Notes: generated by a model not told the origin, from the sequence alone. 64,000 nucleotides of DNA from Methylobacterium haplocladii (GCF_007992175.1 NZ_BJZT01000005.1:62001-126000), one strand, 5' to 3'. Counted from the stretch's first letter, positions 9,356 through 21,151 are shown. Translations and numbers: made by a program.

Positions 9356-9958
9356 CTACTTCGCGGCCGCGACTGTCCCTGCCGCCCGCAGCTTGGCCAA
9401 CACTCCCGAATAATTCTCCGGGGTGACGATGCCGACGAGCTTGTCGCGGATGGTGCCGTCGGGGCCGACGATGAAGCTCTCCGGCACGCCGTAGACGCCG
9501 AAATCGATGCCGACCCGGCCAGTCGTGTCCGAGCCGACGGCGGCATAGGGCACGCCGTTGCGCTCGAGGAAGCGTCGCCCGGCCGCTGGCGTGTCCTTGT
9601 AATCGATGCCGACGACGCGAATGTCGGGCTCGCGTGCCATCCGCATCAGCATCGGATGCTCGATCTGGCACGGCGCGCACCACGACGCGTAGAAGTTCAC
9701 TAGCGTCACCTTGCCCTTGAATTCGGCGCTGGACAGGCCCGGCACCGGCTTGCCATCCGCCGTGAGTTCCGCCACCGGGGGCAACTGGAAGGCGGGGGCC
9801 GGCTTGCCGATCATCACGGTGGGGATCGCCGCTGGGTCGGCGCCCGAGCGCAGGCGCAGGTAGAACACGCCGGCGAGTACGGCGAATGTCACCAGCGGCA
9901 GGATCACCAGCAGCGAGCGACGTACGGGTTGCGCGGTATCGGCGCCCGTCCCGCTCAC
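9356..9958 (-). CDS. ccmG: Cytochrome c maturation thiol-disulfide protein CcmG/DsbE
   Basis: Periplasmic, membrane-anchored thioredoxin-like protein that keeps the haem-binding cysteines of apocytochrome c reduced for haem ligation. The GTG start at 9958 overlaps the ccmD stop (GTGA). One N-terminal helix (LLVILPLVTFAVLAGVFYL) anchors it. The active site is YASWCAPCQIEHP, with the family's GVYGVPESFIVGPDG cis-Pro motif later. It is the last gene of a ccmC-ccmD-ccmG run and ends 4 bases from the convergent yciB. Confidence 0.95.
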   Translation of the reverse strand: MSGTGADTAQPVRRSLLVILPLVTFAVLAGVFYLRLRSGADPAAIPTVMIGKPAPAFQLPPVAELTADGKPVPGLSSAEFKGKVTLVNFYASWCAPCQIEHPMLMRMAREPDIRVVGIDYKDTPAAGRRFLERNGVPYAAVGSDTTGRVGIDFGVYGVPESFIVGPDGTIRDKLVGIVTPENYSGVLAKLRAAGTVAAAK

Positions 9959-10113
9959 GAACGACGCTCCCCGGCCGTATCCGCGAAGGTTGCGAGCGCC
10001 CGCTTCTGCGCCCGCTGGTCGAGCAATGCGCCGACGATGAGCCCGCCGATCACCAGGGCGGTGAAGGCGTAGGCGCCGACGATGAAGCCGGCATGCGGTC
10101 CGAGATCCAACAT
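9955..10113 (-). CDS. ccmD: Haem exporter protein CcmD
   Basis: A 52-residue single-helix membrane protein that releases holo-CcmE from the CcmABC complex. The order MLDLGPHAGFIVGAYAFTAL then IVGALLDQRAQKRAL is the classical CcmD pattern: short N-terminus, one membrane helix, basic cytoplasmic tail. It lies between ccmC and ccmG on the same strand. ATG 10113 lies 9 bases after ccmC ends, and its stop overlaps the GTG of ccmG. Confidence 0.93.
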   Translation of the reverse strand: MLDLGPHAGFIVGAYAFTALVIGGLIVGALLDQRAQKRALATFADTAGERRS

Positions 10114-10121
10114 GGCTGTCC

Positions 10122-10925
10122 TCAGGCGCCCTGGCCGACGGGGAGCGATCGGGCAGGCGCGACGATCGACGCCGACGCGGCGCCGGCATCGAGCCGCTCG
10201 GCCTCGCGGATGGTCAGCACGCGGACGCGGCGGCGGAAGATCTCGGTGCGCATGGCGTAGAGGTGCAGCGTCACGCCGAGCAGGGTGAAGGCGAGGATCA
10301 TCTCGAGCAGCGGGTAGAGCATCGAGGGGTCTATGGCCGAGCCGCCCATGCGCATGATCGAGGCGGGCTGGTGCAGCGTCGACCACCAGTTCACCGAGAA
10401 CTTGATGATCGGCAGGTTCACTGCGCCGACCAGCGTCAGGATCGCGATGGCGCGGGCCGCCCGGTTCGGATCCTCGATGGTCCGCCACAGGGCGATGATG
10501 CCGCAATAGATCAGGAACAGCACCAGCATCGAGGTCAGGCGCGCGTCCCAGACCCAGTAGGTGCCCCACATCGGCTTGCCCCAGAGCGAACCGGTGACGA
10601 GGCAGATCAGGGTGAAGGCGGCGCCGATCGGCGCGGCGGCGCGCTGTGCCACGTCGGCGAGGGGATGGCGCCAGACCAGCGTGCCGATCGCGGACAGCGT
10701 CATCGCCCCGTAGAAGAACACCCCGAGCCAAGCCGCCGGCACGTGGATGTACATGATCCGCACGGTCTCGCCCTGCTGGTAGTCCGGCGGGACCACGAAC
10801 CACGTAAGATACAGGCCGAACGCCAGCAGTGCGGCCGAGAGCCCGGCGAGCCACGGCATCGCGGGGCCGGACCAACGCAAGAAGTGCCCGGGATGGGCGA
10901 GGCGGTTCCAGAGAGCGGTCCACAT
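10122..10925 (-). CDS. ccmC: Haem exporter protein CcmC
   Basis: Inner-membrane haem-handling protein that loads haem onto CcmE. It is 267 residues with six membrane helices. The family tryptophan-rich motif is visible as WGKPMWGTYWVWDARLTS, and the flanking haem-ligand histidines lie in IMYIHVPAAW and NWWSTLHQPAS. It is the first gene of the ccmC-ccmD-ccmG block. The usual upstream partners ccmA and ccmB are about 4.2 kb away at 15102-16405. Confidence 0.96.
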   Translation of the reverse strand: MWTALWNRLAHPGHFLRWSGPAMPWLAGLSAALLAFGLYLTWFVVPPDYQQGETVRIMYIHVPAAWLGVFFYGAMTLSAIGTLVWRHPLADVAQRAAAPIGAAFTLICLVTGSLWGKPMWGTYWVWDARLTSMLVLFLIYCGIIALWRTIEDPNRAARAIAILTLVGAVNLPIIKFSVNWWSTLHQPASIMRMGGSAIDPSMLYPLLEMILAFTLLGVTLHLYAMRTEIFRRRVRVLTIREAERLDAGAASASIVAPARSLPVGQGA

Positions 10926-11020
10926 CCGCGGCTGTTTACCGGACAGTGCGGTGCAGCGGCAATGCGCGGGATCGGCGCGGGAGCATCGGGACCGCGCCCG
11001 CGCCGATCACGTCCGGGTGT

Positions 11021-12082
11021 TCAGACCCGGCCGTGCACCAGGTCGTGGATGAAGCCGAGCTTCGTCATCACGTCGGGCGCCAGCACGAAGGGGTAGAGGT
11101 CGCGCTCCCCCATGGCGCGGCTGACGCTGTTCATGGCGAAGACGAAGGGCAGCCAGGCATCGATCACCTGCCGCGCCGATGCGGCGGCGTAGGGGTCGAA
11201 ATCGATGCGTGTGGCGAAGTCGCCCCGGGCGTCGAGGAGCGGCTGCACCTGCATGCCGAAGGCCGAGGCCATCTCCAGCGTGTCGACGATGTGCAGGTAA
11301 TGCGCCCAAGTCTCGGCGAAATCCTCCCAGGGGTGGGTGGTGGCGTAGGAGGAGACGAAGTGCTCCTGCCAGTCGGCCGGCGCGCCGTTCTCGTAGTGGC
11401 GCTTGAGGGCCTCGCCGTAATCCTGCGAATCGTCGCCGAAGATCGCCCGGCAGGCCTCGAGCTTGCCGGCGTCGCGTACCAGGAGGTCCCAGTAGTGGTG
11501 CCCGACCTCGTGCCGGAAATGCCCGAGCAGCGTCCGGTAGGGCTCGCCCATCTGGCTGCGGCGCTTCTCGCGCTCGGCATCGTCCGCTTCGACGAGTGCG
11601 ATGGTGATGACACCGTTTTCGTGACCGGTCATCACCTTGGAGCCATCTCCGGGCGGGGGCTCGGCGAGAAAGTTGAAGACGAGGCCGTGCTCCGGATCCT
11701 CCGCTCGCGTCGTCAGCGGCAGGTTCCAGCGCAGCAGCGCGTAGAACAGGCGATGCTTGGCCAGTTCCATGTCGCGCCAGCGGGTGAGGTTGTTGTCCCC
11801 GGTCAAATCCGGAACGGTGCCGTTGTGGCGGCAGGCGAGGCAGAAGGCGTCGGTGGATCCCGGCGGGACCAGCCAGTTGCAGGCGTCATGGCCTGCGTTG
11901 GTGCAGAAGAAGCTCGGCCGCTCGGGCGCGGCCAGCGGGCTCCAAGTGTCGTTCCCGGCCGGTGCCAACGCCGAGAGCGTGCCCGTCTCCGGCAGGTAGG
12001 CGAGCCGATGGCCGCAGCGGCCGCAGGTTCGGTTCTCGAAATAGACGATGTTGCCGCAGGACTGGCACTGAAACAGCTTCAT
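11021..12082 (-). CDS. Zinc-binding metallopeptidase (zinc ribbon plus Peptidase_Mx)
   Basis: A 353-residue protein with an N-terminal zinc ribbon (CQSCG and CGRCGH in the first 25 residues) and a predicted gluzincin-like peptidase domain. The zinc site HEVGHHYWD is near residue 191, with a likely third ligand region EDFAETWAHYLH near 248. ATG 12082 is chosen because it starts directly at the ribbon (MKLFQCQSCG). The family is common in proteobacteria but its substrates are unknown. It sits between the two ccm blocks without an obvious link to haem. Confidence 0.82.
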   Translation of the reverse strand: MKLFQCQSCGNIVYFENRTCGRCGHRLAYLPETGTLSALAPAGNDTWSPLAAPERPSFFCTNAGHDACNWLVPPGSTDAFCLACRHNGTVPDLTGDNNLTRWRDMELAKHRLFYALLRWNLPLTTRAEDPEHGLVFNFLAEPPPGDGSKVMTGHENGVITIALVEADDAEREKRRSQMGEPYRTLLGHFRHEVGHHYWDLLVRDAGKLEACRAIFGDDSQDYGEALKRHYENGAPADWQEHFVSSYATTHPWEDFAETWAHYLHIVDTLEMASAFGMQVQPLLDARGDFATRIDFDPYAAASARQVIDAWLPFVFAMNSVSRAMGERDLYPFVLAPDVMTKLGFIHDLVHGRV

Positions 12083-12322
12083 GAGGGGTCTCGCATCGAC
12101 AGCCGCTCCGGCCGCCATTCACCCCGCATCAATGCCGGACGCGCGCGGACGTTCACGCAAAAAGTCGAGCGGAATCAGGATTTTGCGTCGAGGACCGCGA
12201 GACCGGCCGAGATTGCTCAAGCGTTGTGCAGCCAGCGCTCGTTCCATTCCGCTGCGATGAACTTCGATCCGACGACAGCGTTGAGCTGATCTCGACACTC
12301 TCTGCGCCGACGGCCCCCGACC

Positions 12323-12589
12323 ATGACCGTGCACAGCCTCCTCCGCATCCCAGTTCTTGCGCTCCTTCTCCCGGCGGTGGCGTCGGCCGAGACGCCACCG
12401 GATCGCACCGGGACGGGCGGCGGCCCGCGCTCGACGATCACGGCCCCGCACACGACCGCGACCGGTGTGACCAAGCCGCCGGGCAGCGGCGAAGGACCGG
12501 CGACACCGGCCGAGCGGCGCGAATTGCAGCGGATCGAGCGCGAGAACGACAGGATCGACAGCGGCATCTGCGACGGCTGCGGCAAGTAG
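12323..12589 (+). CDS. Small secreted protein ending in a CxxC motif
   Basis: An 88-residue precursor with a clear signal peptide (MTVHSLLRIPVLALLLPAVASA, cleavage before ETPPD). The mature part is short and disordered-looking, with a Thr/Pro/Gly-rich half and a charged helix (AERRELQRIERENDRID), ending in SGICDGCGK. The two cysteines sit within six residues of the C-terminus. The protein at 21761 shares this plan and ends in SGSICNGC, so the two look paralogous. Function unknown; metal or haem binding or a redox role are guesses. A SOUL haem-protein gene follows 46 bases later. Confidence 0.65.
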   Translation: MTVHSLLRIPVLALLLPAVASAETPPDRTGTGGGPRSTITAPHTTATGVTKPPGSGEGPATPAERRELQRIERENDRIDSGICDGCGK

Positions 12590-12635
12590 CTTCCTTGGAG
12601 TTTCGCAGCGGGCGGAGACGGTTCTGTATTACCTG

Positions 12636-13211
12636 ATGACGATCCTCGAATCGCTGCTGGCAGTGTTCGGCATTCGCGGACCGCTGGAGGAATCCGCATA
12701 CAGCGTCACACGGACGCTCGACCGCGGCGTCGAAATCCGCGTCTACGCATCTCGTGCGGCCGTGGAGACCGGAATGTCGCGAGGGGGCGACAGCGACGCC
12801 TTCCGGCGGCTATTCGCCTACATTTCCGGCGGCAACGGGCGCGGCGAACGCATCGCCATGACCGTACCCGTCGAAGCGGCCGGACAGCGGCTCGCGATGA
12901 CGGTGCCGGTCGAGCGGGACGCGGCGAAAATGCGTTTCTTCCTGCCGGCTGCGCTGGCCGCCGACCCGCCGACGCCGACCGATCCGAAAGTGAGCCTGAC
13001 GACGGTGCCCGAGCAACACCTCGCCGTCCTGCGCTTCAGCGGCCGGGCGACGGACACGGCGCGGGCGAAGCAGATGGCGAGGCTGGTGAAGGTGCTTGCG
13101 GATGCCGGCATCGCGACTGAGGGCGCTCCATTCTTCATGGGCTACGACCCGCCGTTCACGATTCCCTTTCTGCGGCGCGACGAGGTCGCGATCCGCGTCC
13201 CCACCGGCTGA
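12636..13211 (+). CDS. SOUL-family haem-binding protein
   Basis: A 191-residue SOUL/HBP-family protein that binds haem or related tetrapyrroles. The domain fills the chain: EESAYSVTRTLDRGVEIRVYA at the start, SGGNGRGERIAMTVPVE in the middle and the family ending YDPPFTIPFLRRDEVAI. There is no classical signal peptide, though the first 15 residues are hydrophobic. It lies on the plus strand between the split ccm blocks and just downstream of the small CxxC protein, a suggestive place for a haem carrier. Confidence 0.88.
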   Translation: MTILESLLAVFGIRGPLEESAYSVTRTLDRGVEIRVYASRAAVETGMSRGGDSDAFRRLFAYISGGNGRGERIAMTVPVEAAGQRLAMTVPVERDAAKMRFFLPAALAADPPTPTDPKVSLTTVPEQHLAVLRFSGRATDTARAKQMARLVKVLADAGIATEGAPFFMGYDPPFTIPFLRRDEVAIRVPTG

Positions 13212-13217
13212 TCGCCG

Positions 13218-14705
13218 TCAGACGCTCCGCACGGCCGCGGCATCGAGGTTCTTGACGAAGTCGGAGGTGACGCTGCGGAGCACCTCGACCTGCTCGCGCA
13301 CCGCTGCGGTCGATGCCTGCACCTCGCCGGCCACGTCGGTGGTGGTGCCGAGGACGCGCGAGACGGCACCGACATGCTCCACGGCCGCACCGGCCTCCTG
13401 CACGGTGGCGTGGACGTTCGCATCCATGCTCACCATCGCGTCGCGCTGGCGTGCGACGGCCTCGACGATCGCGCTCGTCGCCCGCTCGATGTCGGCGATG
13501 CGGCCGGCGAAGGCGTGCATGAAGGCGACCGACTGCTCGGTGGCGCTTTCCACGTCGCGGATCTGTGCGGCGATCTCTTCGGTGGAGCGGCCCGTCTGGC
13601 CGGCGAGGTTCTTCACCTCGGCGGCGACGACCGCGAAGCCGCGTCCGGCCACGCCCGCCCGGGCGGCTTCGATGGTCGCGTTCAGCGCGAGCAGATTGGT
13701 CTGTTCGGCCACCGAGCGGATCGTGGTGATGACCGAGCCGATGCGCTCGACGGAATGGGTCAGCTTTCCGACGGTCTCGCCGGTGCGGCGGGCCTCGTCG
13801 GTGGCGGCGCGCGTCACTGCGCCGGTCTCGTCGAGATGGCGGCCGATTTCGTCGGCGGCGTGGGTGAGGTTGCGGCAGGTCTCGGCGATCTCGCGGATGG
13901 TCGCGCCGGCCCGGACCGAGCTGTCGGTGGCGCGGCCGGCATCCTGCGTGGTGCGGTCGGCGAAGCGGCCGAGGCCCGCGGCGCTGTCGTCCATGGCGCC
14001 GAGCGCTCCCTCGATCGTCTCGACGACGCGCGCGACCGAGCCGCGAAAGCCCCGGACCTGCTCCTGCAGCACATGGCTGCGCTCGGCCTCGCGCCCGGCG
14101 CTGTCCAGCGCCTGCGCCTTCAGCGTTTCGGCCTCGTCGAGGTCGGTCTCGCTGCGGCGGAGGGCATCGCTTGCGGCAACGCCCGTCTGCAACCGCACCA
14201 CAAGCCAGACCAGCACGGTCGTCTGCGCGATCAGGATGACGGCGTGGAGCATCACGCGGTCGATGCCGCCGCCATCGGGGAAGACCAGGCTCGGCACAGC
14301 CAGCGACAGGCCGAGATGATGCACGGCTACGACGCCGGCATAGGCGACGAGCGCCTTCCAATCGAGCCACGCCGCGACCACCGCGAGGCAGGCGAAGAAG
14401 TACATGTGCAGGTCGATCTGCAGGGCGCGCCCGGTGCCGTCCTGCTTGAAGATCGCCACCAGGATCGCGACGAGCCCGGCGAGCGCCATGCTCGACAGGA
14501 TGCGGGCCGGCGCCCCCGTGAGATCGCGCCGCGCGAACAGCGTCGGCGGGACGACTATTGCGAGACCGATCGGGGCGACCAGCGCGGTCGAATAGACGTC
14601 CCTCCAGGCGTTCGCCGCTACGAGGATCGCGAGGTTGAGCCAGAGGAAGCCGATCAGGGCCTTCCCCGAGGTGGCGCGCAGCCTGTCGAGGGTCGAACTC
14701 TGCAT
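13218..14705 (-). CDS. Methyl-accepting chemotaxis protein with multi-helix membrane sensor
   Basis: A 495-residue chemoreceptor. The N-terminal half (about residues 15-195) is a bundle of roughly six membrane helices with short loops rather than a periplasmic ligand domain, so it may sense a membrane or intracellular signal. No HAMP domain is evident. The C-terminal signalling domain has the family tip: [20 protein letters not shown] followed by [16 protein letters not shown] 14705 is preferred; a longer frame runs upstream but would overlap the neighbouring exported-protein gene. No che genes are in the window. Confidence 0.88.
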   Translation of the reverse strand: MQSSTLDRLRATSGKALIGFLWLNLAILVAANAWRDVYSTALVAPIGLAIVVPPTLFARRDLTGAPARILSSMALAGLVAILVAIFKQDGTGRALQIDLHMYFFACLAVVAAWLDWKALVAYAGVVAVHHLGLSLAVPSLVFPDGGGIDRVMLHAVILIAQTTVLVWLVVRLQTGVAASDALRRSETDLDEAETLKAQALDSAGREAERSHVLQEQVRGFRGSVARVVETIEGALGAMDDSAAGLGRFADRTTQDAGRATDSSVRAGATIREIAETCRNLTHAADEIGRHLDETGAVTRAATDEARRTGETVGKLTHSVERIGSVITTIRSVAEQTNLLALNATIEAARAGVAGRGFAVVAAEVKNLAGQTGRSTEEIAAQIRDVESATEQSVAFMHAFAGRIADIERATSAIVEAVARQRDAMVSMDANVHATVQEAGAAVEHVGAVSRVLGTTTDVAGEVQASTAAVREQVEVLRSVTSDFVKNLDAAAVRSV

Positions 14706-14716
14706 GATGGTCTCGC

Positions 14717-15019
14717 TCAAACCGGAGCCGCGTTCAAACATCCCGGCACCCGGGACGCGTCGAGGGTGATCCAGGCGCCCGCCCGCCGCAGCTTCGCGGC
14801 GAAATCGGCCCCGTCGGAGACCGCCACGGCGGCCCATGGGAAGGGCGTGCCGCGCAGCAGCGCGCCGCCGGCATCCGCGACCACGCCAGCCGTCTCGGCC
14901 GGCGACAACCAGGGCGCGGCGATCACGAGGACCGGCCGCCCGGCCTGCGGAGAGGCCAGGAGCAGCAAGGGAAGCGCGACGCTGAGCATCGCCGAGGGGA
15001 GGACAACGAGGAGACGCAT
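14717..15019 (-). CDS. Small exported hypothetical protein
   Basis: A 100-residue protein with a hydrophobic N-terminus ([22 protein letters not shown]) that could be a signal peptide. The rest is a compact Ala/Gly-rich sequence with one cysteine near the C-terminus. Its stop lies 11 bases before the chemoreceptor start on the same strand, so the two may form an operon. Not a recognised family. Confidence 0.5.
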   Translation of the reverse strand: MRLLVVLPSAMLSVALPLLLLASPQAGRPVLVIAAPWLSPAETAGVVADAGGALLRGTPFPWAAVAVSDGADFAAKLRRAGAWITLDASRVPGCLNAAPV

Positions 15020-15101
15020 CGGATCGCGGCGACGATTGCCGACAACCCCTAAACCACCACTTAACGTTAAGGCCGCTGGATACTGTATTCGACCGGGGCC
15101 G

Positions 15102-15770
15102 TCATTCCGACCAGCGCAGGGCCGCCGCCGCCGCCAGCGTGCCGACCACGGCGGCGATCAGGCTCAGCGCGCCGAGGATGATCAGCGGCGTCACGAAAGG
15201 CACCGTGCCGCCGAGTGCGGAGTCCACGGCCGAGACCCCGAAGATCAGGGTCGGGATCATCAGCGGCAGCACCACGATCGCCAGGATCAGACCACCGCGG
15301 CGGATCGAGGCGGTGAGGGCCGCACCGACGGCGCCGACGAAGGTCAAGGCCGGTGTGCCGACCAGCAGCGTGAGCGCGGTCGCACCCATGGCGGTCGGCG
15401 AGAGTGCAACGAGCAGCCCGAACAGCGGCGAGGCAAGCGCCAGCGGCAGGCCCGTGGTCAGCCAGTGCGCCAGCACCTTGGCCAGCACCACCAGCTCCAG
15501 TGGGGCAGGAGAGGCTGTCATCAGGTCGAGGGAGCCGTCCTCCTCGTCGGCCTGGAAGATCCGGTCGAGTCCGATCAGCGTCGCCAGCACCGCCGAGAGC
15601 CAGAGGATCGCCGGACCGATTCGCGAGAGCAGGTTGAGGTCCGGCCCGAGCGCGAACGGCACCAGCGCCACGATCATCAGGAAGAACACGAGCGACAGCG
15701 CCCCCGATCCGCCGACGCGGGAGGCGAGGACGAGATCGCGCCGCACCAGCGCCGCCAGCACACGGATCAT
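15102..15770 (-). CDS. ccmB: Haem exporter protein CcmB
   Basis: Membrane subunit of the CcmABCD complex, which drives release of haem-loaded CcmE. It is 222 residues with six hydrophobic helices. Family segments include EEDGSLDLMTASPAPLELVVLAK and WLTTGLPLALASPLFGLLV. The start overlaps the stop of ccmA by 4 bases (ATGA), so they are translationally coupled. In many relatives ccmC follows directly. Here the next genes are an exported protein and a chemoreceptor. Confidence 0.96.
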   Translation of the reverse strand: MIRVLAALVRRDLVLASRVGGSGALSLVFFLMIVALVPFALGPDLNLLSRIGPAILWLSAVLATLIGLDRIFQADEEDGSLDLMTASPAPLELVVLAKVLAHWLTTGLPLALASPLFGLLVALSPTAMGATALTLLVGTPALTFVGAVGAALTASIRRGGLILAIVVLPLMIPTLIFGVSAVDSALGGTVPFVTPLIILGALSLIAAVVGTLAAAAALRWSE

Positions 15771-16405
15771 GCCCAGGCCTCCGCCTCGGCCGCATCCTCT
15801 GTCGCGGCCGGCAGCCCGATGCGGAGTTCGCGGGCATGGTCGAGGCCGATCGGCATGTGGGTCGCGGCGACGACGAGGCCGCCCTCCGCGCGATGCCGCG
15901 CCATCAGGCCGGCCAGCACGCCCTGCGAGGCCGTGTCGAGCGCCGCCGTCGGCTCGTCGAGCAGCCAGAGCGGGCGCCGACAGACCAGCAGCCGGGCGAG
16001 CGCCACGCGCCGACGCTGCCCGGCGGAGAGATAGCCCACCGGCAGGTTCAGGGCATGGGCGAGGCCCATCGCCGCCATCGCTTCACATGGTGAGGCTGTC
16101 GGCGCACCGAGAATGTCGCGGGCGAAGGTCAGATTCTCCTCGGCCGTCAACGCGCCCTTCAACCCGTCGCGGTGGCCGACGACGTGCAGGCACTCTGTCA
16201 GCGTCGCCTCGCCGGTCTCCTCGACGCGGATCGCGCCCGCATCGGGCTTGAGGCGGCCGGCGAGCATGGCCAGCAGGCTCGACTTGCCGGCGCCGTTGCG
16301 CCCGGTGACCGTCAACGCCTCGCCGGCCTCCAGCGTGAAGCCGAGACCCGAGAAGATGCGGCGCCCCGAGCGGCGGCAGGCGAGGTTTTCGACGATCAGC
16401 CGCAC
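15767..16405 (-). CDS. ccmA: Haem exporter ATP-binding protein CcmA
   Basis: ATPase subunit of the CcmABCD complex. It is 212 residues from GTG 16405, the start that gives the family N-terminus VRLIVENLACRRSGRRIF. Walker A is GRNGAGKSS, the signature is YLSAGQRRRVALARL and Walker B is PLWLLDEPTAALD. It opens the ccmAB pair and diverges from acnA across an unusually long intergenic region with a palindromic repeat. Confidence 0.96.
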   Translation of the reverse strand: MRLIVENLACRRSGRRIFSGLGFTLEAGEALTVTGRNGAGKSSLLAMLAGRLKPDAGAIRVEETGEATLTECLHVVGHRDGLKGALTAEENLTFARDILGAPTASPCEAMAAMGLAHALNLPVGYLSAGQRRRVALARLLVCRRPLWLLDEPTAALDTASQGVLAGLMARHRAEGGLVVAATHMPIGLDHARELRIGLPAATEDAAEAEAWA

Positions 16406-16497
16406 GGACTCTTCTGTTCCACCCTGCCGAGCCCGACCGGCTCGATTGCGTCCATGCGACAGTTGGATCGACCGGCCGTGATAGGCCGGAACCCACA

Positions 16498-16631
16498 ACG
16501 ATCCTCATGCTGAGGTGCCGCGCAAGCGGCCTCGAAGTACCCCGCCACAGTGCTCCAAGTCACCGGGGGCGCCTGGGGGACCGTGCGGCGTGCTTCGAGG
16601 CTGCTCCGCAACACCTCAGCATGAGGATCGT
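16498..16631. repeat. Long palindromic repeat in the ccmA-acnA intergenic region
   Basis: Perfect 20-base inverted arms, ACGATCCTCATGCTGAGGTG at 16498-16517 and its complement at 16612-16631. Further inside, a second pair of arms (GCGGCCTCGAAG and CTTCGAGGCTGC) pairs with one mismatch. The RNA or single strand could fold into a hairpin of about 130 bases. It looks like a dispersed REP- or MITE-like element rather than a terminator, as no T-run follows. The remaining intergenic sequence to 16945 holds a small hairpin at 16891-16909 (GCGCAGG/CCTGCGC) and no gene. Confidence 0.75.
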
Positions 16632-16945
16632 CGTGAGCGCCAGAGGCGGTCGCGCGATGCCTAGGGTCTGCGCGGGCCGCAGAGTACGGCCGAGTCACTC
16701 CGAAAGCGACACCAGCCCCCACCTGTCACCACCACCCGGTAGCGGCGAGTTTCGAACTGTTCTATACGGCGCGCAGGCTGCGCCGCGCGACCTCCAGGGC
16801 GTTCAAATCGCCCCTCGCGCACCACCCTGCCCGGGCACCCCCGGGGCGGCGCGCGCTCTTTGGAGCGTTTCCGGCCGAACACCGCTCGTGGCGCAGGTTA
16901 TGCCTGCGCGTGTTCGACAACCGCCAGCAAAGGGTTCCGATCGCC

Positions 16946-19617
<2,672 letters not shown>

Positions 19618-19645
<28 letters not shown>

Positions 19646-20043
19646 GGCGCGTTCGATCCTCGCTCGTCCGGCGGGCGGGGATCCTCTGCCGGGTCGAGCG
19701 CACCAGCTTCGGTGCGTTGCGGTGCGAGGCGAGCGAGAAACGGCGCGGCGGCCTTTTCGGCGGCACGCTCGATCGCCCGGTAATGCGCGATCACATCCGT
19801 CCCGAACGCCGACAGCCGGGCACCGCCGCCGGCCTTGCCGCCGATCTGCGACTCGACGACCGGCTGTCCGAAACCCGTGTTCATCGCCTCGACCAGCATC
19901 CAGGCCCGGCGATACGACATGCCGAGCGCCCGCCCCGCCGCCGAGATCGAGCCGTGCTCGGCGATCATCTCGAGCAGCTGCACCTTGCCTGGCCCAACCC
20001 GGTTGTCCTGTCCGAGGTCGATCCGGATGCTCAAGGTCGCCAT
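19618..20043 (-). CDS. ModE/LysR-type winged-helix regulator
   Basis: A 141-residue DNA-binding protein like the N-terminal domain of Mod[22 protein letters not shown], then the helix-turn-helix [22 protein letters not shown] and [14 protein letters not shown]. The ModE molybdate-binding (TOBE) half is absent, as in many short members of the family. The C-terminal 30 residues are charged and Pro-rich. ATG 20043 is chosen for the family N-terminus. Its 3' end overlaps acnA. Its upstream region is a long AT-rich spacer shared with the divergent PAS gene. Confidence 0.85.
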
Positions 20044-20551
20044 CGTGTCTCTCGGTAGAGATGTTCGCGGCCGAACTCCTAGCACGGCTGTGGATCCGGT
20101 CGGCGCCCATACCGTAACCGGCGAGATCGCTCGCAACGACGGGCGAACGGTGAAGCCTTGGTGGCGTGATCTTGATAGCACTCCGCGTGTGCACCAATCG
20201 GACAGACGGTTTCCGTTCGATCCCTTCGGTCTTCCGCGTGTAATATTCATGGAAACACCGACTGTATTATAATACGTCACTTTCCATTAATGACATACGA
20301 TTTTTCGTTTTAATTCAAACTTTATAATATTGAATCGCCAACTTATCATATTTATAGCCGATGACCAACGCGATGGCGGCTGCGTTGACGATCCGCGCGC
20401 AACAGTACGAAGTCCGACGCTGCGTCAATTTCGTCCCGACAGCCTGATTTCATGATCGGGACGCTTGACGTCGCTCGGGGCGGCCCGACAAAAGACCAGA
20501 CAACTCACTGATAATCGGTGCTCTTGCACCTATCTGAGGACCGTAATCGGC
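20044..20551. other. AT-rich intergenic island with palindromes
   Basis: No gene is supportable here. From about 20240 to 20380 the sequence is markedly AT-rich for this genome, with a perfect 12-base palindrome GTATTATAATAC at 20264-20275 and several TATAAT/ATATTT-like stretches. It lies between the divergent ModE-like and PAS genes and may hold their promoters and an operator. Confidence 0.5.
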
Positions 20552-21151
20552 ATGGCGACTGCCCGGATCGAAGCTACATCCTCCTTTCCACTGATGGCAG
20601 CGCTCGACGCATCGGGCGTCGTCGGCGCATGGGATTGGGATCATGTGCGGAACGTCGCGGTCTACGACCGGGGCGCGGCGGGTCTGCTGGCGGGCGATGC
20701 GGCCCTGGCCGGCTGCCCACTGGACTGCGATGCGGCGATGCCCTGCGTCCATCCGGACGATTTCGGCGCCCTGGTCGAGGAGACGATCCGGGCGACACGG
20801 GTGGGTGGCTTGTTCCTGTCGGAATATCGCGTGGTGCTCGGCGACGGCCGGGTGCGCTGGCTGCTCAGCCGGGGCCGGACCTATCTCGGTGAGACGGGGC
20901 TGCCGCTGAACAGCCGCGGCATCCTCATCGACATCACCGAGGGACGGGAGGACGGGGACAGCTACGTCACCCGCCCGACCGCCGGCGTGGACCACCCGCT
21001 CGAAGCCGCCGCCGACCATCTCACGACCGTGCGCGAGACGCTGACCGGTATCGGCACCTTTCGGCTGCGCGCCGCCCTCGACGTGGCATTGATGGAGATC
21101 GGCAAGATGGTGGCCACGAGCATCCGGCTCGATCGCACGAAGCGGCACTAG
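20552..21151 (+). CDS. PAS-domain protein
   Basis: A 199-residue protein with a PAS fold in the first 130 residues: GVVGAWDWDHVRNV, then VHPDDFGALVEE, EYRVVLGDGRVRWLLSRGR and NSRGILIDITEGRE, the usual PAS plus PAC pattern. The C-terminal 65 residues are helical and could form a dimerisation tail. No kinase, cyclase or DNA-binding output domain is present, so it is probably a stand-alone sensor or adaptor. ATG 20552 follows GAGGA at a slightly long distance. Confidence 0.78.
   Translation: MATARIEATSSFPLMAALDASGVVGAWDWDHVRNVAVYDRGAAGLLAGDAALAGCPLDCDAAMPCVHPDDFGALVEETIRATRVGGLFLSEYRVVLGDGRVRWLLSRGRTYLGETGLPLNSRGILIDITEGREDGDSYVTRPTAGVDHPLEAAADHLTTVRETLTGIGTFRLRAALDVALMEIGKMVATSIRLDRTKRH

Noticed and set aside
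13374..16034. 886-residue open frame across the chemoreceptor, ccmB and ccmA on the plus strand
   Set aside because: It runs antisense over four well-supported genes, with no start signal or domain.
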